Shown here one piece after another: positions 48,019 to 57,536 of a stretch of DNA of 64,000 bases; positions within the stretch are counted from its first letter, which is position 1, and every line of letters starts with the position of its first letter. The DNA lies in NCBI GenBank assembly GCA_030562215.1, contig JAUPFL010000002.1, positions 1 to 64,000 of the forward strand, given 5' to 3'. The notes under the pieces are model-generated. The model worked only from the letters and a program-made list of their open reading frames with translations, did not search any database and had not been told where the DNA came from. This DNA is from Peribacillus frigoritolerans (GTDB lineage Bacteria > Bacillota > Bacilli > Bacillales > DSM-1321). The translations under genes and the position numbers were made by a program.

Positions 48019-48579
48019 ATGACCAGAACCATCGGCCTTATTTGCGGCAGTTTACGGGAAAATTCTTATAATCGAATCATTGCTCAATCATTGACAGATA
48101 TGGTTGATTCGTATCAATTTCGCTGGGTCGAAATTAATGATCTTCCGTTGTTTAACGAAGACTTGGAAGTAAGTGGGGTTCCTGAAACAGTGACATCATT
48201 TAAATCCGCCATCCAGGACGTTGACGGTATCATTATCGTAAGTCCAGAGTACAATTCTGGAATACCGGGCGTATTGAAAAATGCATTGGACTGGGCATCA
48301 AGGCCTCGGGAGTCCGCCGTTCTTACTAAAAAACCAGTTGGCCTGATTGGAGCTACTCCTGGTGGAATGGGTACTGCATTTGCTCAAATGCAAATCAGGC
48401 AAGTACTGGAAGCCATGCAAGTACATGTTCTTCCATTTCAAAAAATGCTGATTTCCCAAGTACATACAAAGATTGATTCTGATCGGAAAGTGCTTACTGA
48501 CGATCAAACAAAACGTTATCTTGAGCGGTATTTACAGCAATTCATTCATTGGATCGATCACACTCCAGTTATAGATTAA
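48019..48579 (+). CDS. NAD(P)H-dependent FMN reductase
   Basis: 186 residues, ATG 48019 after AGGGAGG. Flavodoxin-like fold: GLICGSLRENSYNRIIAQSL (FMN phosphate loop), then IIVSPEYNSGIPGVLKNALD and PVGLIGATPGGMGTAFAQMQ, both typical of the NADPH-dependent FMN reductase family (ChrR/YieF-like). It reduces flavin, quinones or metal oxyanions in the cytoplasm. It neighbours a MarR regulator and an isochorismatase-type hydrolase, which suggests a detoxification theme. Intact. Confidence 0.9.
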   Translation: MTRTIGLICGSLRENSYNRIIAQSLTDMVDSYQFRWVEINDLPLFNEDLEVSGVPETVTSFKSAIQDVDGIIIVSPEYNSGIPGVLKNALDWASRPRESAVLTKKPVGLIGATPGGMGTAFAQMQIRQVLEAMQVHVLPFQKMLISQVHTKIDSDRKVLTDDQTKRYLERYLQQFIHWIDHTPVID

Positions 48580-48609
48580 TCAATAATCAATGATTCTTAT
48601 TATATATGA

Positions 48610-48644
48610 TTGACAGGTTATAAGTTTATAGATAAACTTATAAC
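48610..48644 (+). promoter_or_regulatory. Promoter with a 28-bp palindromic operator before the isochorismatase gene
   Basis: TTGACA (48610-48615) has a possible -10 TAAACT (48633-48638) at 17 bp. GTTATAAGTTTAT (48617-48629) and ATAAACTTATAAC (48632-48644) are perfect inverted repeats separated by AG, lying between and over the promoter boxes. The inner GTTTAT..ATAAAC matches the site before marR. Confidence 0.65.
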
Positions 48645-48750
48645 AACAGTCAGTTAAGTTGTAAACTGATTGGAACCAACGAAGGGGTTGGGGGATTTCC
48701 CTACATATGAACTTTCTTCGATAGCTTTTAATAAAAGGAGGACTTTAAAA

Positions 48751-49392
48751 ATGTCTGATCTCTATTCCCGTCTTTCCAAAGATGATGCTGCGGTTCTTTT
48801 GGTGGATCATCAAACCGGTCTTATTTCCGGGCTAGTGCGTGATTATGGTGTTGATGAATTCAAAAATAATGTCATGGCCCTGGCCAACACCGCTAAGTTT
48901 TTTGATTTACCAGTCATTTTAACGACAAGCTTTGAAAACGGACCAAACGGACCGCTCATGCAAGAATTGGAAGAACTTTTTCCTCACGCACCAAAAATAG
49001 CTCGGCCTGGACAAATTAACGCATGGGATAATGAAGACTTTGTTAAAGCAATCGAAGAAACTGGAAAAAAACAACTTATCATCGCGGGCGTGGTTACAGA
49101 TGTCTGCGTTGCTTTCCCGGCACTTTCCGCTTTGAACGCTGGTTATGAAGTATTTGCCGTAACTGATGCTTCAGGAACAGTCAGCAAACAAGTAGCTGAT
49201 GCAGCATTATCGCGTATGGCCCATGGCGGTGTACAGCTTATGAACTGGTTTAGCGTAGCGTGCGAATTACAACGTGATTGGCGCAATGACGTTGAAGGGT
49301 TTGGTGCTTTACTATCCAGCCAGCTTCCAGGTTATCAAAATATAATCGGAAGCTATAGAGGAGCTCAGCGCGATTTCAGCAAGCAGATCTAA
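48751..49392 (+). CDS. Isochorismatase-family cysteine hydrolase, YcaC-like
   Basis: 213 residues from ATG 48751 with AAGGAGG nine to fifteen bases upstream; a longer in-frame start at 48670 has no site. Catalytic triad elements: D in VLLVDHQTGLISGL, K-region GKKQLIIAGVVTD and the nucleophile cysteine in VVTDVCVAFPALSALNAGY. It resembles YcaC-type hydrolases of unknown substrate. It is controlled by a promoter with a strong palindrome that I attribute to the nearby MarR protein. Confidence 0.9.
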   Translation: MSDLYSRLSKDDAAVLLVDHQTGLISGLVRDYGVDEFKNNVMALANTAKFFDLPVILTTSFENGPNGPLMQELEELFPHAPKIARPGQINAWDNEDFVKAIEETGKKQLIIAGVVTDVCVAFPALSALNAGYEVFAVTDASGTVSKQVADAALSRMAHGGVQLMNWFSVACELQRDWRNDVEGFGALLSSQLPGYQNIIGSYRGAQRDFSKQI

Positions 49393-49441
49393 AGAAAAAC
49401 GCACCGATTGAATAAAGGAGGAGACATTTGTCCCCTCTCGT

Positions 49442-49486
49442 ACTGTAGGCAAGCTCGATGAAAATCGAGTTTGCCTACAGTTTTTT
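49442..49486 (+). terminator. Long terminator hairpin, repeat-derived
   Basis: ACTGTAGGCAAGCTCGAT and ATCGAGTTTGCCTACAGT form an 18-bp stem with one mismatch, followed by T6. The same stem-loop accompanies the dispersed repeats at 1.55, 15.6, 30.9 and 33.5 kb. Here it also ends the isochorismatase transcript. Confidence 0.85.
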
Positions 49487-49499
49487 AGTATGGGTACAA

Positions 49500-49735
49500 T
49501 TTGTCCGCTCCAGGCACTTGCTTTTCCTGCAGGAGTCTCGCACTCCTGTTCCAATCTTTACAAACCTGGTTATCCTTCAGATTTTTTATTGTTTTATATG
49601 GGACGAAACCATATTGGATTGAAGAAATATGCGACACGCCTGCCGAATAACTGGCTAACCGAGACCTCACAGACGCTTGCTTTGATGCGGCTTGGCAGAC
49701 AGTCGGCGGAAAGGGAGCGGATTTCTGAAATCAAA
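49500..49735. repeat. Dispersed repeat: half family A plus family B copy 3
   Basis: A reversed half A element (about 49500-49556: CCAGGCACTTGC, CAGGAGTCTCGCAC, TGTTCCAATC) is followed by a diverged B copy (49613-49735) with ends ATTGGATTGAAGAAAT and ATTTCTGAAATCAAA. B copies at 49.6 and 55.1 kb share the CAGAxGCTTGCTTTGATG interior and form a subfamily different from those at 1.4 and 2.0 kb. Confidence 0.7.
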
Positions 49736-50082
49736 CTAGAACTTCTTTTTGAGGTTCTTTAAAAAATGAACGTGGATTTCCTTTCATTTTGATTTGATGA
49801 AAGATAAGTTTGGCCCCTTTAAAACGCCTCATCATTCGAAACCTCAGCTACATCCACGAATCCCTTTTATACCTTGGCCTCATGACCTCACTTCGCCTCC
49901 AAACTGTATAAAGTACATCCCTTCTAAATATAGTCTGTATGGAAAATTGATTACATGCAGTATTGTGCACAAATGTTTATAGAGTATATTATTGTGCAGT
50001 ACCTATGACAACATTCGGACTTAGAAACGATACATTTTTAATAAGAAGTGAGATATCGTAGAAGCAGGGAGAGGGATTGAGA
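49736..50082. other. Intergenic region upstream of the PRD regulator
   Basis: No gene seen. TATTGTGCA occurs twice (49961-49969 and 49990-49998) in direct orientation with 29-bp spacing, about 90-120 bp before the regulator start; this may be a regulatory site. Otherwise AT-rich. Confidence 0.35.
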
Positions 50083-52148
50083 ATGTTTTTAGATGAAAGA
50101 AGCGCCAATTTACTGAAACTATTACAGCATTCGCCCATTTCAAAAATGAAAGAACTTGAAGCCCAAACAGGTCTGACGAGAAGGCAAATTCAATATGGTC
50201 TGAGCAAAGCGAATGACTGGCTCCAATTTCATGGATATCAACCGATTCAATATAATCGCGAAATGGGCTACTCCTTTTCTGAAACGATCAGGGATGAAGA
50301 ATTGAATGTAAAACTGACAAAACGCAATTATATATTTTCAGAGACAGATAGGGAAAAAGTTTTTTACCTCATGATCCTGTTAAGCCAAGAGGAGTTGTCC
50401 GTCTATCATTTCCAGACGATCACCGGGCTTTCGCGAAATACGGTGCTTAAGGATTTAAAAAGACTTAAAGAGAAAAACAGGGACATACCGCTCAAGATCC
50501 AGTATTCCAAACAAGATGGCTACGTGGTGATTGGGGAAAGCCGAGTAAAGAGGTATATCATTGAACGCCTCGTGCATGATGTACTGAACAGTCCCAATAG
50601 TGAATGGATCATGGAGTGCATATGGGGAAATCATGAAAAGCAAATCAGCTCGATCCGGTTACAGCTTGAAAGGGCCGAACGTAAATTGGGCATCACCTTT
50701 ACGGATGAACGGCTTCATGAACTGAGCTATTTATTTCTATGTACAGATCAGCTCATAGGAAAAGGGGAAGAGTTACAGGCCGACCAGAGCTGGGCGCCGT
50801 TTGTTGCGACGGAAGAATACAAACTGGTTGAGGAAATGACCAGAACGAATGCCTTTCAATCAGTATGGAGCGAAACGGAAAACTTATACGCAACCTTACA
50901 TTTACTGAGCATGAATCGAACGAAGGATATTTCCCCCTTAAGGATGATGAAGTCATTCAACACCTTTTGCAGGAAATAGTGGAAGAGTTCGAGAGGCTGG
51001 CATTTGTTCACCTGAAAGACAAGGAGCAGCTATGCCAACAATTATACGTTCATTTTAAACCAGCATATCATCGACTGCGGTATGGTCTCCCGCAAATGAA
51101 TCCGATGACGGGACGGGTGCAGAAGGTATATCCCGAACTGCATCATTTGACGAAAAAATCCCTTTGGGTGTTGGAGAGAGAGATTGGCTGTCCAGTATCA
51201 GAAGAGGAAGTGGCATACTTCACGATCTATTTTGGCGGATGGCTGCGCAGGCAAGGGACCACATTGGATGATCGAAAACGGGCGATTGTCGTATGCCCGA
51301 ATGGTATTGGCATCAGCAATATCCTCATTTATACATTGAGGGAATTATTTCCCGATATTTTATTCCTGGATGTTCTGTCCGTTAGAAATGCGGCTGAATA
51401 CCCATTGTCGTACGATCTTGTTTTCTCGACGGTGCATATGAGAACAAAAGCGGCATTATTCGTTGTACCGCCCATTTTGGAAATGCAGGACAAACATACA
51501 TTGCGCCAGCAGGTCATGCAGGAATTGTATGGATATACGACGGAAAGTGTGGATGTTGCAGCTTTATTAAAGATCATTTCCAAGTATGCAACCATCCATG
51601 AAGAGGATCAGCTTGAAAAGGCTTTGAAGTCGAATGTGTATACCCATACACCAAAAAATAACCCAATTTTCTTTAAAGGAGGCGGAGAAGCCCGTGTTAG
51701 AAGAACTGCTCAATATGCAAACGATTCAATTACAGCAGCAAGTTTCCGATTGGAAGGAAGCCATTCAAGTTGCGGCCAAGCCTCTCGTGGACTTAGGTAC
51801 CGTCGAAGAACGATATGTGGATGCCATGATCGAGGCGATAGAAACGAATGGACCATATGTAGTGATAACGCCAGGAGTGGCGATTCCCCATGCACGTCCG
51901 GAGCAGGGGTCAGGTCTTTATCCATGAGTTTGCTGAAATTGGATGAAGCCGTGGACTTTGCGCCGGATAAACCGGTTCGCCTGATTATCATTTTGGCGGC
52001 CGTAGATAACGATTCGCATCTGCGGGCATTGATCCAGCTCACTCAATTATTGAATGAACCAGCCAATATAGAAGAAATATTAAGCACTTCAGATAAATCG
52101 GTCCTTATGGAGTACGTTCATAAATATTCGAAGGAGGAAGCGGAATGA
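50083..52148 (+). CDS. BglG/MtlR-type PRD transcriptional regulator with EIIB- and EIIA-like domains (frameshifted)
   Basis: About 688 residues, ATG 50083 with GGAGAGG eight bases upstream. Two N-terminal helix-turn-helix segments (SKMKELEAQTGLTRRQIQYG; LSVYHFQTITGLSRNTVLKD), two PRD domains with ELHHLTKKSLW and YFTIYFGGWLRRQ, an EIIB-like domain (AIVVCPNGIGISNILIYTL, phosphocysteine) and an EIIA domain of the Mtl/Fru type (TNGPYVVITPGVAIPHARPE, active histidine). This is the MtlR/UlaR-like activator plan, controlled by PTS phosphorylation. Frameshifts near 50925, 51680 and 51918. Its TGA overlaps the ATG of the first IIB gene (ATGA), so regulator and transporter are one operon. Confidence 0.85.
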
Positions 52149-52411
52149 AAATCATGGTAGTATGCGGAAACGGATTGGGAAGCAGTTTCATCATGGAGAT
52201 GAATGTGAAGAAAGCATTGACGGAAATGGGGAAGACGGCCGAGGTGGATCATACGGATCTGGCATCCGCAAAAACGGTTCAAGCTGATATTTTCCTGGGA
52301 GCGGCGGATATTGTCGGTCAGCTGGATGATGGAACCCGTACGATCGTCACACTGGAGAACATGATGAGCATCCCTGAAATAAAATCTAAATTGGAAACAC
52401 ACGTAGGATAA
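52145..52411 (+). CDS. PTS ascorbate-type EIIB (UlaB-like), copy 1
   Basis: 88 residues. MKIMVVCGNGLGSSFIMEMN is the phosphocysteine loop of SgaB/UlaB-type EIIB (Cys7). Start overlaps the regulator stop. Nearly identical to the next gene (about six differences over 88 residues), so this is a recent tandem duplication with a 284-bp period. Cytoplasmic; passes phosphate from EIIA to the sugar in EIIC. Confidence 0.9.
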   Translation: MKIMVVCGNGLGSSFIMEMNVKKALTEMGKTAEVDHTDLASAKTVQADIFLGAADIVGQLDDGTRTIVTLENMMSIPEIKSKLETHVG

Positions 52412-52428
52412 AAAAAGGAGAGATTGAT

Positions 52429-52695
52429 ATGAAGAAAATCATGGTAGTATGCGGAAACGGATTGGGAAGCAGCTTCATCATGGAGATGAATGTGAAGAAA
52501 GCGTTGACGGAAATGGGTAAGGCAGCCGAGGTGGATCATACGGATCTGGCATCCGCAAAAACGGTTCAGGCTGATATTTTCCTGGGAGCGGCGGATATCG
52601 TTGGTCAGCTGGATGATGGAACCCGTACGATCGTCACACTGGAAAACATGATGAGCATTCCTGAAATCACATCGAAATTGGCTTCACATCTATAA
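52429..52695 (+). CDS. PTS ascorbate-type EIIB (UlaB-like), copy 2
   Basis: 88 residues, ATG 52429 behind AAAGGAGAG. Same catalytic loop (KIMVVCGNGLGSSF, Cys8). Differs from copy 1 by an added lysine, T to A at about 32, and the last residues. Better ribosome site than copy 1, and 31 bp ahead of the EIIC gene. Both copies appear functional. Confidence 0.9.
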   Translation: MKKIMVVCGNGLGSSFIMEMNVKKALTEMGKAAEVDHTDLASAKTVQADIFLGAADIVGQLDDGTRTIVTLENMMSIPEITSKLASHL

Positions 52696-52726
52696 GAAGA
52701 AAACATAAAGAAGAGAGGGAGAGGCA

Positions 52727-53995
52727 ATGCTGGAACTTATCATGAATGACATCTTGGGTACACCTTCCATACTTGTGGGGCTGTTTGCCCTCATTGGATT
52801 GCTGTTACAGCGGAAATCCAGTGCGGATGTTGTATCCGGAACGCTAAAAACCGTCATGGGCTTCATAATCATCGGAGCGGGAGCGGCCGTGCTCATTGGC
52901 GCCCTTGATATATTCAGTAAAATGTTCGATCATGCATTCAACGTACAAGGCGTCATACCGAATAACGAAGCCATTGTCGCAGCCGCCCAAAGTGATTTTG
53001 GGACTTCGACTGCACTCATCATGGTATTTGGGATGGTTGTCAATGTTTTGTTAGCTCGTTTCACGCCATTTAAATATATATTTTTAACGGGACACCATAC
53101 CTTATTCATGGCTTGTTTACTTGCAGTCACCCTGTCCGTCGGCGGGCTCAGCGGATTTCCGCTTATCTTGGTCGGCTCCATTCTATTAGGAGTATGCATG
53201 GTGATGTTCCCAGCCCTCCTTCAGCCATACGTACGGAAGATTACCGGCAGCGATGATTTTGCCATCGGCCATTTCGGGACAATTGGATATTTTGTATCCG
53301 CGACTGTGGGAAAATGGTTTGGAAATAAGGAAAAAACGACAGAGCAAATCAAGGTTCCGAAGTCTTTAGGATTCCTGAGGGACACATCGGTCGCTGTTTC
53401 CCTTACGATGACGATGTTCTTCGTGATCGTCGCATTGTTTGCCGGACAGAACTATATCGAAACGGAATTATCCGGCGGTTCTAACTTCATCGTATTCTCT
53501 TTCATCCAAGCGATAACATTTGCTGCAGGAGTTTACATCATCCTTGCAGGGGTACGGATGTTAATTGCTGAAATCGTCCCTGCATTCAAAGGGATTGCCG
53601 ATAAAGTGGCGCCGAATACAAAACCTGCATTGGACTGTCCGACCATCTTTCCATTCGCTCCAAATGCAGTGATCATCGGGTTCCTATTCAGTTTCTTGGC
53701 TGGATTATTATCCATGTTCCTCCTTCCGGTACTTGGACTGAAAGTAATAGTTCCGGGGCTCGTACCGCATTTCTTCACCGGCGCTGCAGCAGGTGTTTTC
53801 GGAAATGCCACAGGAGGCAGACGCGGAGCGATGCTTGGATCGTTTGCCAACGGACTCATCATTAGTTTCCTGCCGGCTATACTCCTTGTCTTCTTGGGGG
53901 ATGTAGGGTTTGAAGGCACCACATTTGGTGATTCGGACTTCGGTGTGGTAGGTCTATTGATCCTAAGTGTCATGAAACTTTTAGGATTATCCTAA
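52727..53995 (+). CDS. PTS ascorbate-type EIIC (UlaA/SgaT-like)
   Basis: 422 residues, ATG 52727 after AGAGGGAGAGG. Hydrophobic throughout with about eleven helices. TPSILVGLFALIGLLLQRKS, TVMGFIIIGAGAAVLIGALD, FLTGHHTLFMACLLAV and FATGAAAGVFGNATGG-type loops are standard for the UlaA family. It would import and phosphorylate L-ascorbate or a related acid sugar. No UlaD/E/F or UlaG lactonase genes are in the window, so the substrate is open. Confidence 0.9.
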   Translation: MLELIMNDILGTPSILVGLFALIGLLLQRKSSADVVSGTLKTVMGFIIIGAGAAVLIGALDIFSKMFDHAFNVQGVIPNNEAIVAAAQSDFGTSTALIMVFGMVVNVLLARFTPFKYIFLTGHHTLFMACLLAVTLSVGGLSGFPLILVGSILLGVCMVMFPALLQPYVRKITGSDDFAIGHFGTIGYFVSATVGKWFGNKEKTTEQIKVPKSLGFLRDTSVAVSLTMTMFFVIVALFAGQNYIETELSGGSNFIVFSFIQAITFAAGVYIILAGVRMLIAEIVPAFKGIADKVAPNTKPALDCPTIFPFAPNAVIIGFLFSFLAGLLSMFLLPVLGLKVIVPGLVPHFFTGAAAGVFGNATGGRRGAMLGSFANGLIISFLPAILLVFLGDVGFEGTTFGDSDFGVVGLLILSVMKLLGLS

Positions 53996-54040
53996 ACTGT
54001 TATACTGATAAGGTACAGAAATAAAAATATATGAATGAAA

Positions 54041-54085
54041 CCAACAGCCTAAGATCTTATAGATAATGGGCTGTTGGCATTTTCA
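54041..54085 (+). terminator. Terminator of the UlaA operon
   Basis: CCAACAGCC and GGCTGTTGG pair across an 18-base loop and lead into CATTTTC. It starts 46 bp after the EIIC stop. Confidence 0.65.
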
Positions 54086-54114
54086 TCATCATTCTGATTT
54101 TTGAGGTGATTGGC

Positions 54115-54959
54115 ATGACCAACAAAGCAATTGTGCTCGATTTGGATGGCACGACATTGAACGAAAGAAATACTGTGAATGAGACGCTGGAACAATACAT
54201 AGGCGAACTTAGGGAAAGCGGTAAGCTGATTTTCATTGCAACAGGAAGAACGCTGGAAGAAGTGAGGGACGTTTTGCCGGCCGGCATGGAGGCTGATGGA
54301 ATGGTGACCGCCAATGGAATGTCCGTATTCATCGGAAAGAAACAGATTGTCGAACACGCCCTGTCGACGGAACTTGTTGAAGAGTTGGTCGCCAAAGCAG
54401 GAGCGGAAGAGATTTTTACGAAGTTCATCCGAACGAAGGAACACGGATGGCATTACTTAAAGATAAAGACTATATGGTTAAACAAGGTTTGATACCAAAA
54501 CCCGAGACAGTCGATGAAAATGAATGGCTATCAAGACAGGATGCAGTCGAAGACAAAATAAGATGGTCAGAACAACTGGATATAAGCAGCGTCGCCAAAA
54601 TCTACTTTTTCAGCAATGAGATGAATACGATTCGAAAATGGAAAGCGGAGTTGGGGAAAATCAAGCAGTACAATGCCTTTACCACAGCTTCCTCCACCCA
54701 TCATAATGTAGAAGTGACCGTGGAAGGCATCACAAAAGCAACAGGCGTTCAACTGCTGCTGAAACATTTTCAGCTAGCACCCGAAAATATCCTGGCAGTA
54801 GGCGATGGCGAAAATGACCTCCCGCTATTTAAACTAGCCGGACATTGCGTTGCCATGAAAAACGCCACTGACCTGGTCAAAGAACAAGCCGATGAAGTGA
54901 CGGAGTATTCATATCGTGAAGATGGACTGTACCGCTTTTTGAAGGGGAAGTTTCACTGA
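54115..54959 (+). CDS. Cof-type HAD-superfamily hydrolase (frameshifted)
   Basis: About 282 residues, ATG 54115 behind GAGGTGAT. HAD motif I is IVLDLDGTTLNE, motif II is FIATGRTLEE, and motifs III/IV are KATGVQLLLKHF and AVGDGENDLPLFKLAGHCVA. A C2B cap lies between. Such enzymes dephosphorylate sugar phosphates or flavin intermediates. One missing base near 54444 splits it. It follows the UlaA operon after a terminator, so a link with sugar phosphate disposal is possible but unproven. Confidence 0.85.
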
Positions 54960-55121
54960 AACCTGGAAGGGCAAAGAAAATCCTATCTTGTTCGTGATGA
55001 AAGCGGGTGTCCTACATTCCAATCAAGGATTTTTAAAAACTTAATTAATATCGAGCTTGTCTGCAACTAAGATTTTAGGACAAGATTCATTAATGGGTTT
55101 TTGACTGTTTATGCAACCCTC

Positions 55122-55242
55122 AATGGATGGAAGAAATTTGCGACACTCCTTCCGAATAACTGGCTTGCCGAGACCCCACAGAAGCTTGCTTTGATGGGGC
55201 TGGCAGACAGTCGGCGGAAAGGGAGCGGATTTCTGAAATCAA
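55122..55242 (+). repeat. Dispersed repeat family B, copy 4
   Basis: Diverged B element: starts ATGGATGGAAGAAATTTGCG, ends ATTTCTGAAATCAAC. The interior includes CGAGACCCCACAGAAGCTTG and GGCAGACAGTCGGCGGAAAG. Closest to copy 3 at 49.6 kb. The flanks (54960-55121 and 55243-55282) contain no gene. Confidence 0.7.
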
Positions 55243-55282
55243 CCCGAACGTTTTTTAAAATTGTATGCAATGTCTACGTATG

Positions 55283-55311
55283 GAGCCCATCTATAGAGAT
55301 CGGCTCTTTTT
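55283..55311 (+). terminator. Terminator-like hairpin downstream of the B repeat
   Basis: GAGCCCATCT and AGATCGGCTC pair with one mismatch around ATAG, followed by TTTTTCC. Confidence 0.7.
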
Positions 55312-55533
55312 CCTATAGGATAAGATAAGTAACAAATGCTCACTTTAAATCCTTATATTTTGCGAAAAGAATAACCTGACGCAATCCAAAACCCAAAACA
55401 GTTCCATAACTGGAAGTAAAATTTTAAATATTATGATATATTAAAGGGAAATCATAATGTTTATATTGATATAAATACGTTATTTTAGTTTCCTAGGATA
55501 ATAATTACTAGACGTAGAAAGGATTTATGAAGC

Positions 55534-56598
55534 ATGAAGAGAGTGACGACAGAAGATGTGGCCAAAATAGCGGGTGTTTCACAATCAACCGTTTCCAGGG
55601 TGTTGAATGATTACCCCTATATTAAGAAAAATACGCGTGACAAGGTTCTTGCTGTAATTAATGAACTGGGATTTACAAGGGATGAAATTGCCAGAAGCCT
55701 CGTTGAAAAAGAACCAAATCAATAGGGTTGATATTGGGGAGCATATCAAATCCATTCTTTGCCGAAACGGCGGAAGTCATCATAGAAAGGGCACAAGAAT
55801 TAAAATATGATGTCATCGTTTATAACACGGGGCATAAAGATGAAAACTTGGAACAAGCCATTAATTTGCTGATTGGCAAAAGGGTAGAGGGAATCATTCT
55901 TACAAGCGTTAGTAAAAATTATACTGAAAAAAATTAAGAAGTTACATGATAATGGATTTCCCGTATTATTATATAATAGTTTCCTCGATATCAAGGACGT
56001 TAACTTTATCGTAATGGACAATAATAAAGGTGCCAGGCTCGCTGTTCAGCATCTAATAAAATTAGGACATAAAAAAATAGCGAAAATATCCGGCCCATCC
56101 AAATACTTGGCAACATATGAGCGAACGGTGGGTTATAAAGAAGAGATGATGGAGAACGGGTATGAAATTGATGAAGGTTTGATTTTTAATAGTGAATTTT
56201 CCTATGACAAGATATATTCATTTACAAAAAAACTGCTGAAAAAGAAGGACAGGCCGACTGCAATCATAGCCGCATCCGATCAGATGGCTCTCGCAGTCCT
56301 AGATGCAGCTTCAAGCCTGAATTTGAAAATTCCAGCTGATTTATCGGTTGTTGGGTTTGATAATATAAGATTGTCCGCTAATGAATTCATAGGGCTGACC
56401 ACAATATCTCAACAAATGGATCAAATGTCTTTAACAGCTCTGGAAAAATTAATCTATCTCATCGAAAATAAAGAAACATCATCTTCATCCATACAAATTT
56501 TCCTTAAGCCTGAACTGATGGTCCGTAAAACAACAGGGCCAGCCCCGTACAAGATTAAGGGGAATGGCCGGTTTTGGATCGGAGCTTACGTGTATTAA
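55534..56598 (+). CDS. LacI-family transcriptional regulator (frameshifted)
   Basis: About 355 residues, ATG 55534 after GAAAGG. Helix-turn-helix and hinge VTTEDVAKIAGVSQSTVSRV, then LNDYPYIKKNTRDKVLAVI. A periplasmic-binding-like effector domain follows with GSISNPFFAETAEVI, DNNKGARLAVQHLIKLGHKK and LSVVGFDNIRLS. Indels near 55724 and 55930 break it. It sits directly upstream of the SDR gene and almost certainly binds the two perfect palindromes with core GAATACGTATTC at 56686-56729 and 57537-57556. Likely repressor of the catabolic locus that follows. Confidence 0.9.
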
Positions 56599-56685
56599 CT
56601 CTCATAAAAAATCTGGCATTTTAAAATTTTACTATTTACAAAAGTCAGAAAGTTGTTTATATTTTAATTTGTAATCGCTGACAAG

Positions 56686-56729
56686 CATTTTGCATCATTT
56701 TGAATACGTATTCAAAATGATGCAAAATG
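56686..56729. promoter_or_regulatory. 44-bp perfect palindrome, LacI-type operator
   Basis: Positions 56686-56707 are the exact reverse complement of 56708-56729. The core is TTTTGAATACGTATTCAAAA, flanked by GATGCAAAATG and its complement. The right end covers the ATG at 56727. This is far longer than a normal LacI site (16-20 bp), so it may hold two overlapping sites or form a cruciform or hairpin. Confidence 0.85.
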
Positions 56730-57533
56730 AAAAATCGCCTCGATGAGGTAAAGATAGGTGATAGATTGGATATAAATCATTTATTTAATTTAAGCGGTAA
56801 AGTGGCCATCATAACAGGTGCAAGTAAAGGAATCGGTAAAGACTTAGCCCATTTGCTTGCGCAGGCCGGTGCCGATATAGCGATAGTTGCCCGCAATAAA
56901 CAGCAACTTGAAGAAGCAGCACATGAAATCGGGCAAACCGGTGTAAATGTTTTACCCGTTTCATTTGACTTAACAAAGGTTGAAGAAACGGCACAAGTAA
57001 TGGAAGGGATATACAAACACTTCGGTAAGATTGATATTTTAATAAATAATGCAGGAATAAACGTGGCAAAGCCAGCTGAAGTGTTGACATCGCAAGAGTG
57101 GGATACCGTACTGGACATTAATTTAAAAAGTGTATTTTTTACGAGCCAAGCGGCAGGGAAGTATATGATCGACCAAAGAAAAGGCAAGATCATAAATATG
57201 TCTTCGCAAATGGCATTCGTCGGTTATTACAAACGGGCTGCATACTCCTCCAGTAAAGGAGGAATTACACAGCTGACGAAAGCGCTTGCGATAGAATGGG
57301 CACAGCATCAAGTCAATGTCAATGCTATTGCTCCAACCTTCATTGAAACACCGATGACCAAGCAGATGTTTGAAGATGAAACGTTCAAAGATGAAGTATT
57401 GAGCAGGATTCCGCTTGGCAGACTTGCTAAAACGGAGGATTTATTTGGCGGCGTGGTCTATCTGGCTTCAGATTGTTCAGATATGATGACAGGTCAAACA
57501 TTGGTGGTCGATGGCGGTTGGACTGTCTGGTGA
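56727..57533 (+). CDS. Short-chain dehydrogenase/reductase
   Basis: 268 residues from ATG 56727, or about 255 from TTG 56766, which has AGGTG upstream and fits family length better. Rossmann motif TGASKGIGKDLAHLLAQAG, NNAGIN, and catalytic S-Y-K with MSSQMAFVGYYKRAAYSSSK; ends GQTLVVDGGW. NAD(P)-dependent oxidoreductase of the FabG/gluconate dehydrogenase type, cytoplasmic. First structural gene of the LacI-controlled catabolic locus. Confidence 0.9.
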   Translation: MKNRLDEVKIGDRLDINHLFNLSGKVAIITGASKGIGKDLAHLLAQAGADIAIVARNKQQLEEAAHEIGQTGVNVLPVSFDLTKVEETAQVMEGIYKHFGKIDILINNAGINVAKPAEVLTSQEWDTVLDINLKSVFFTSQAAGKYMIDQRKGKIINMSSQMAFVGYYKRAAYSSSKGGITQLTKALAIEWAQHQVNVNAIAPTFIETPMTKQMFEDETFKDEVLSRIPLGRLAKTEDLFGGVVYLASDCSDMMTGQTLVVDGGWTVW

Positions 57534-57536
57534 GTT

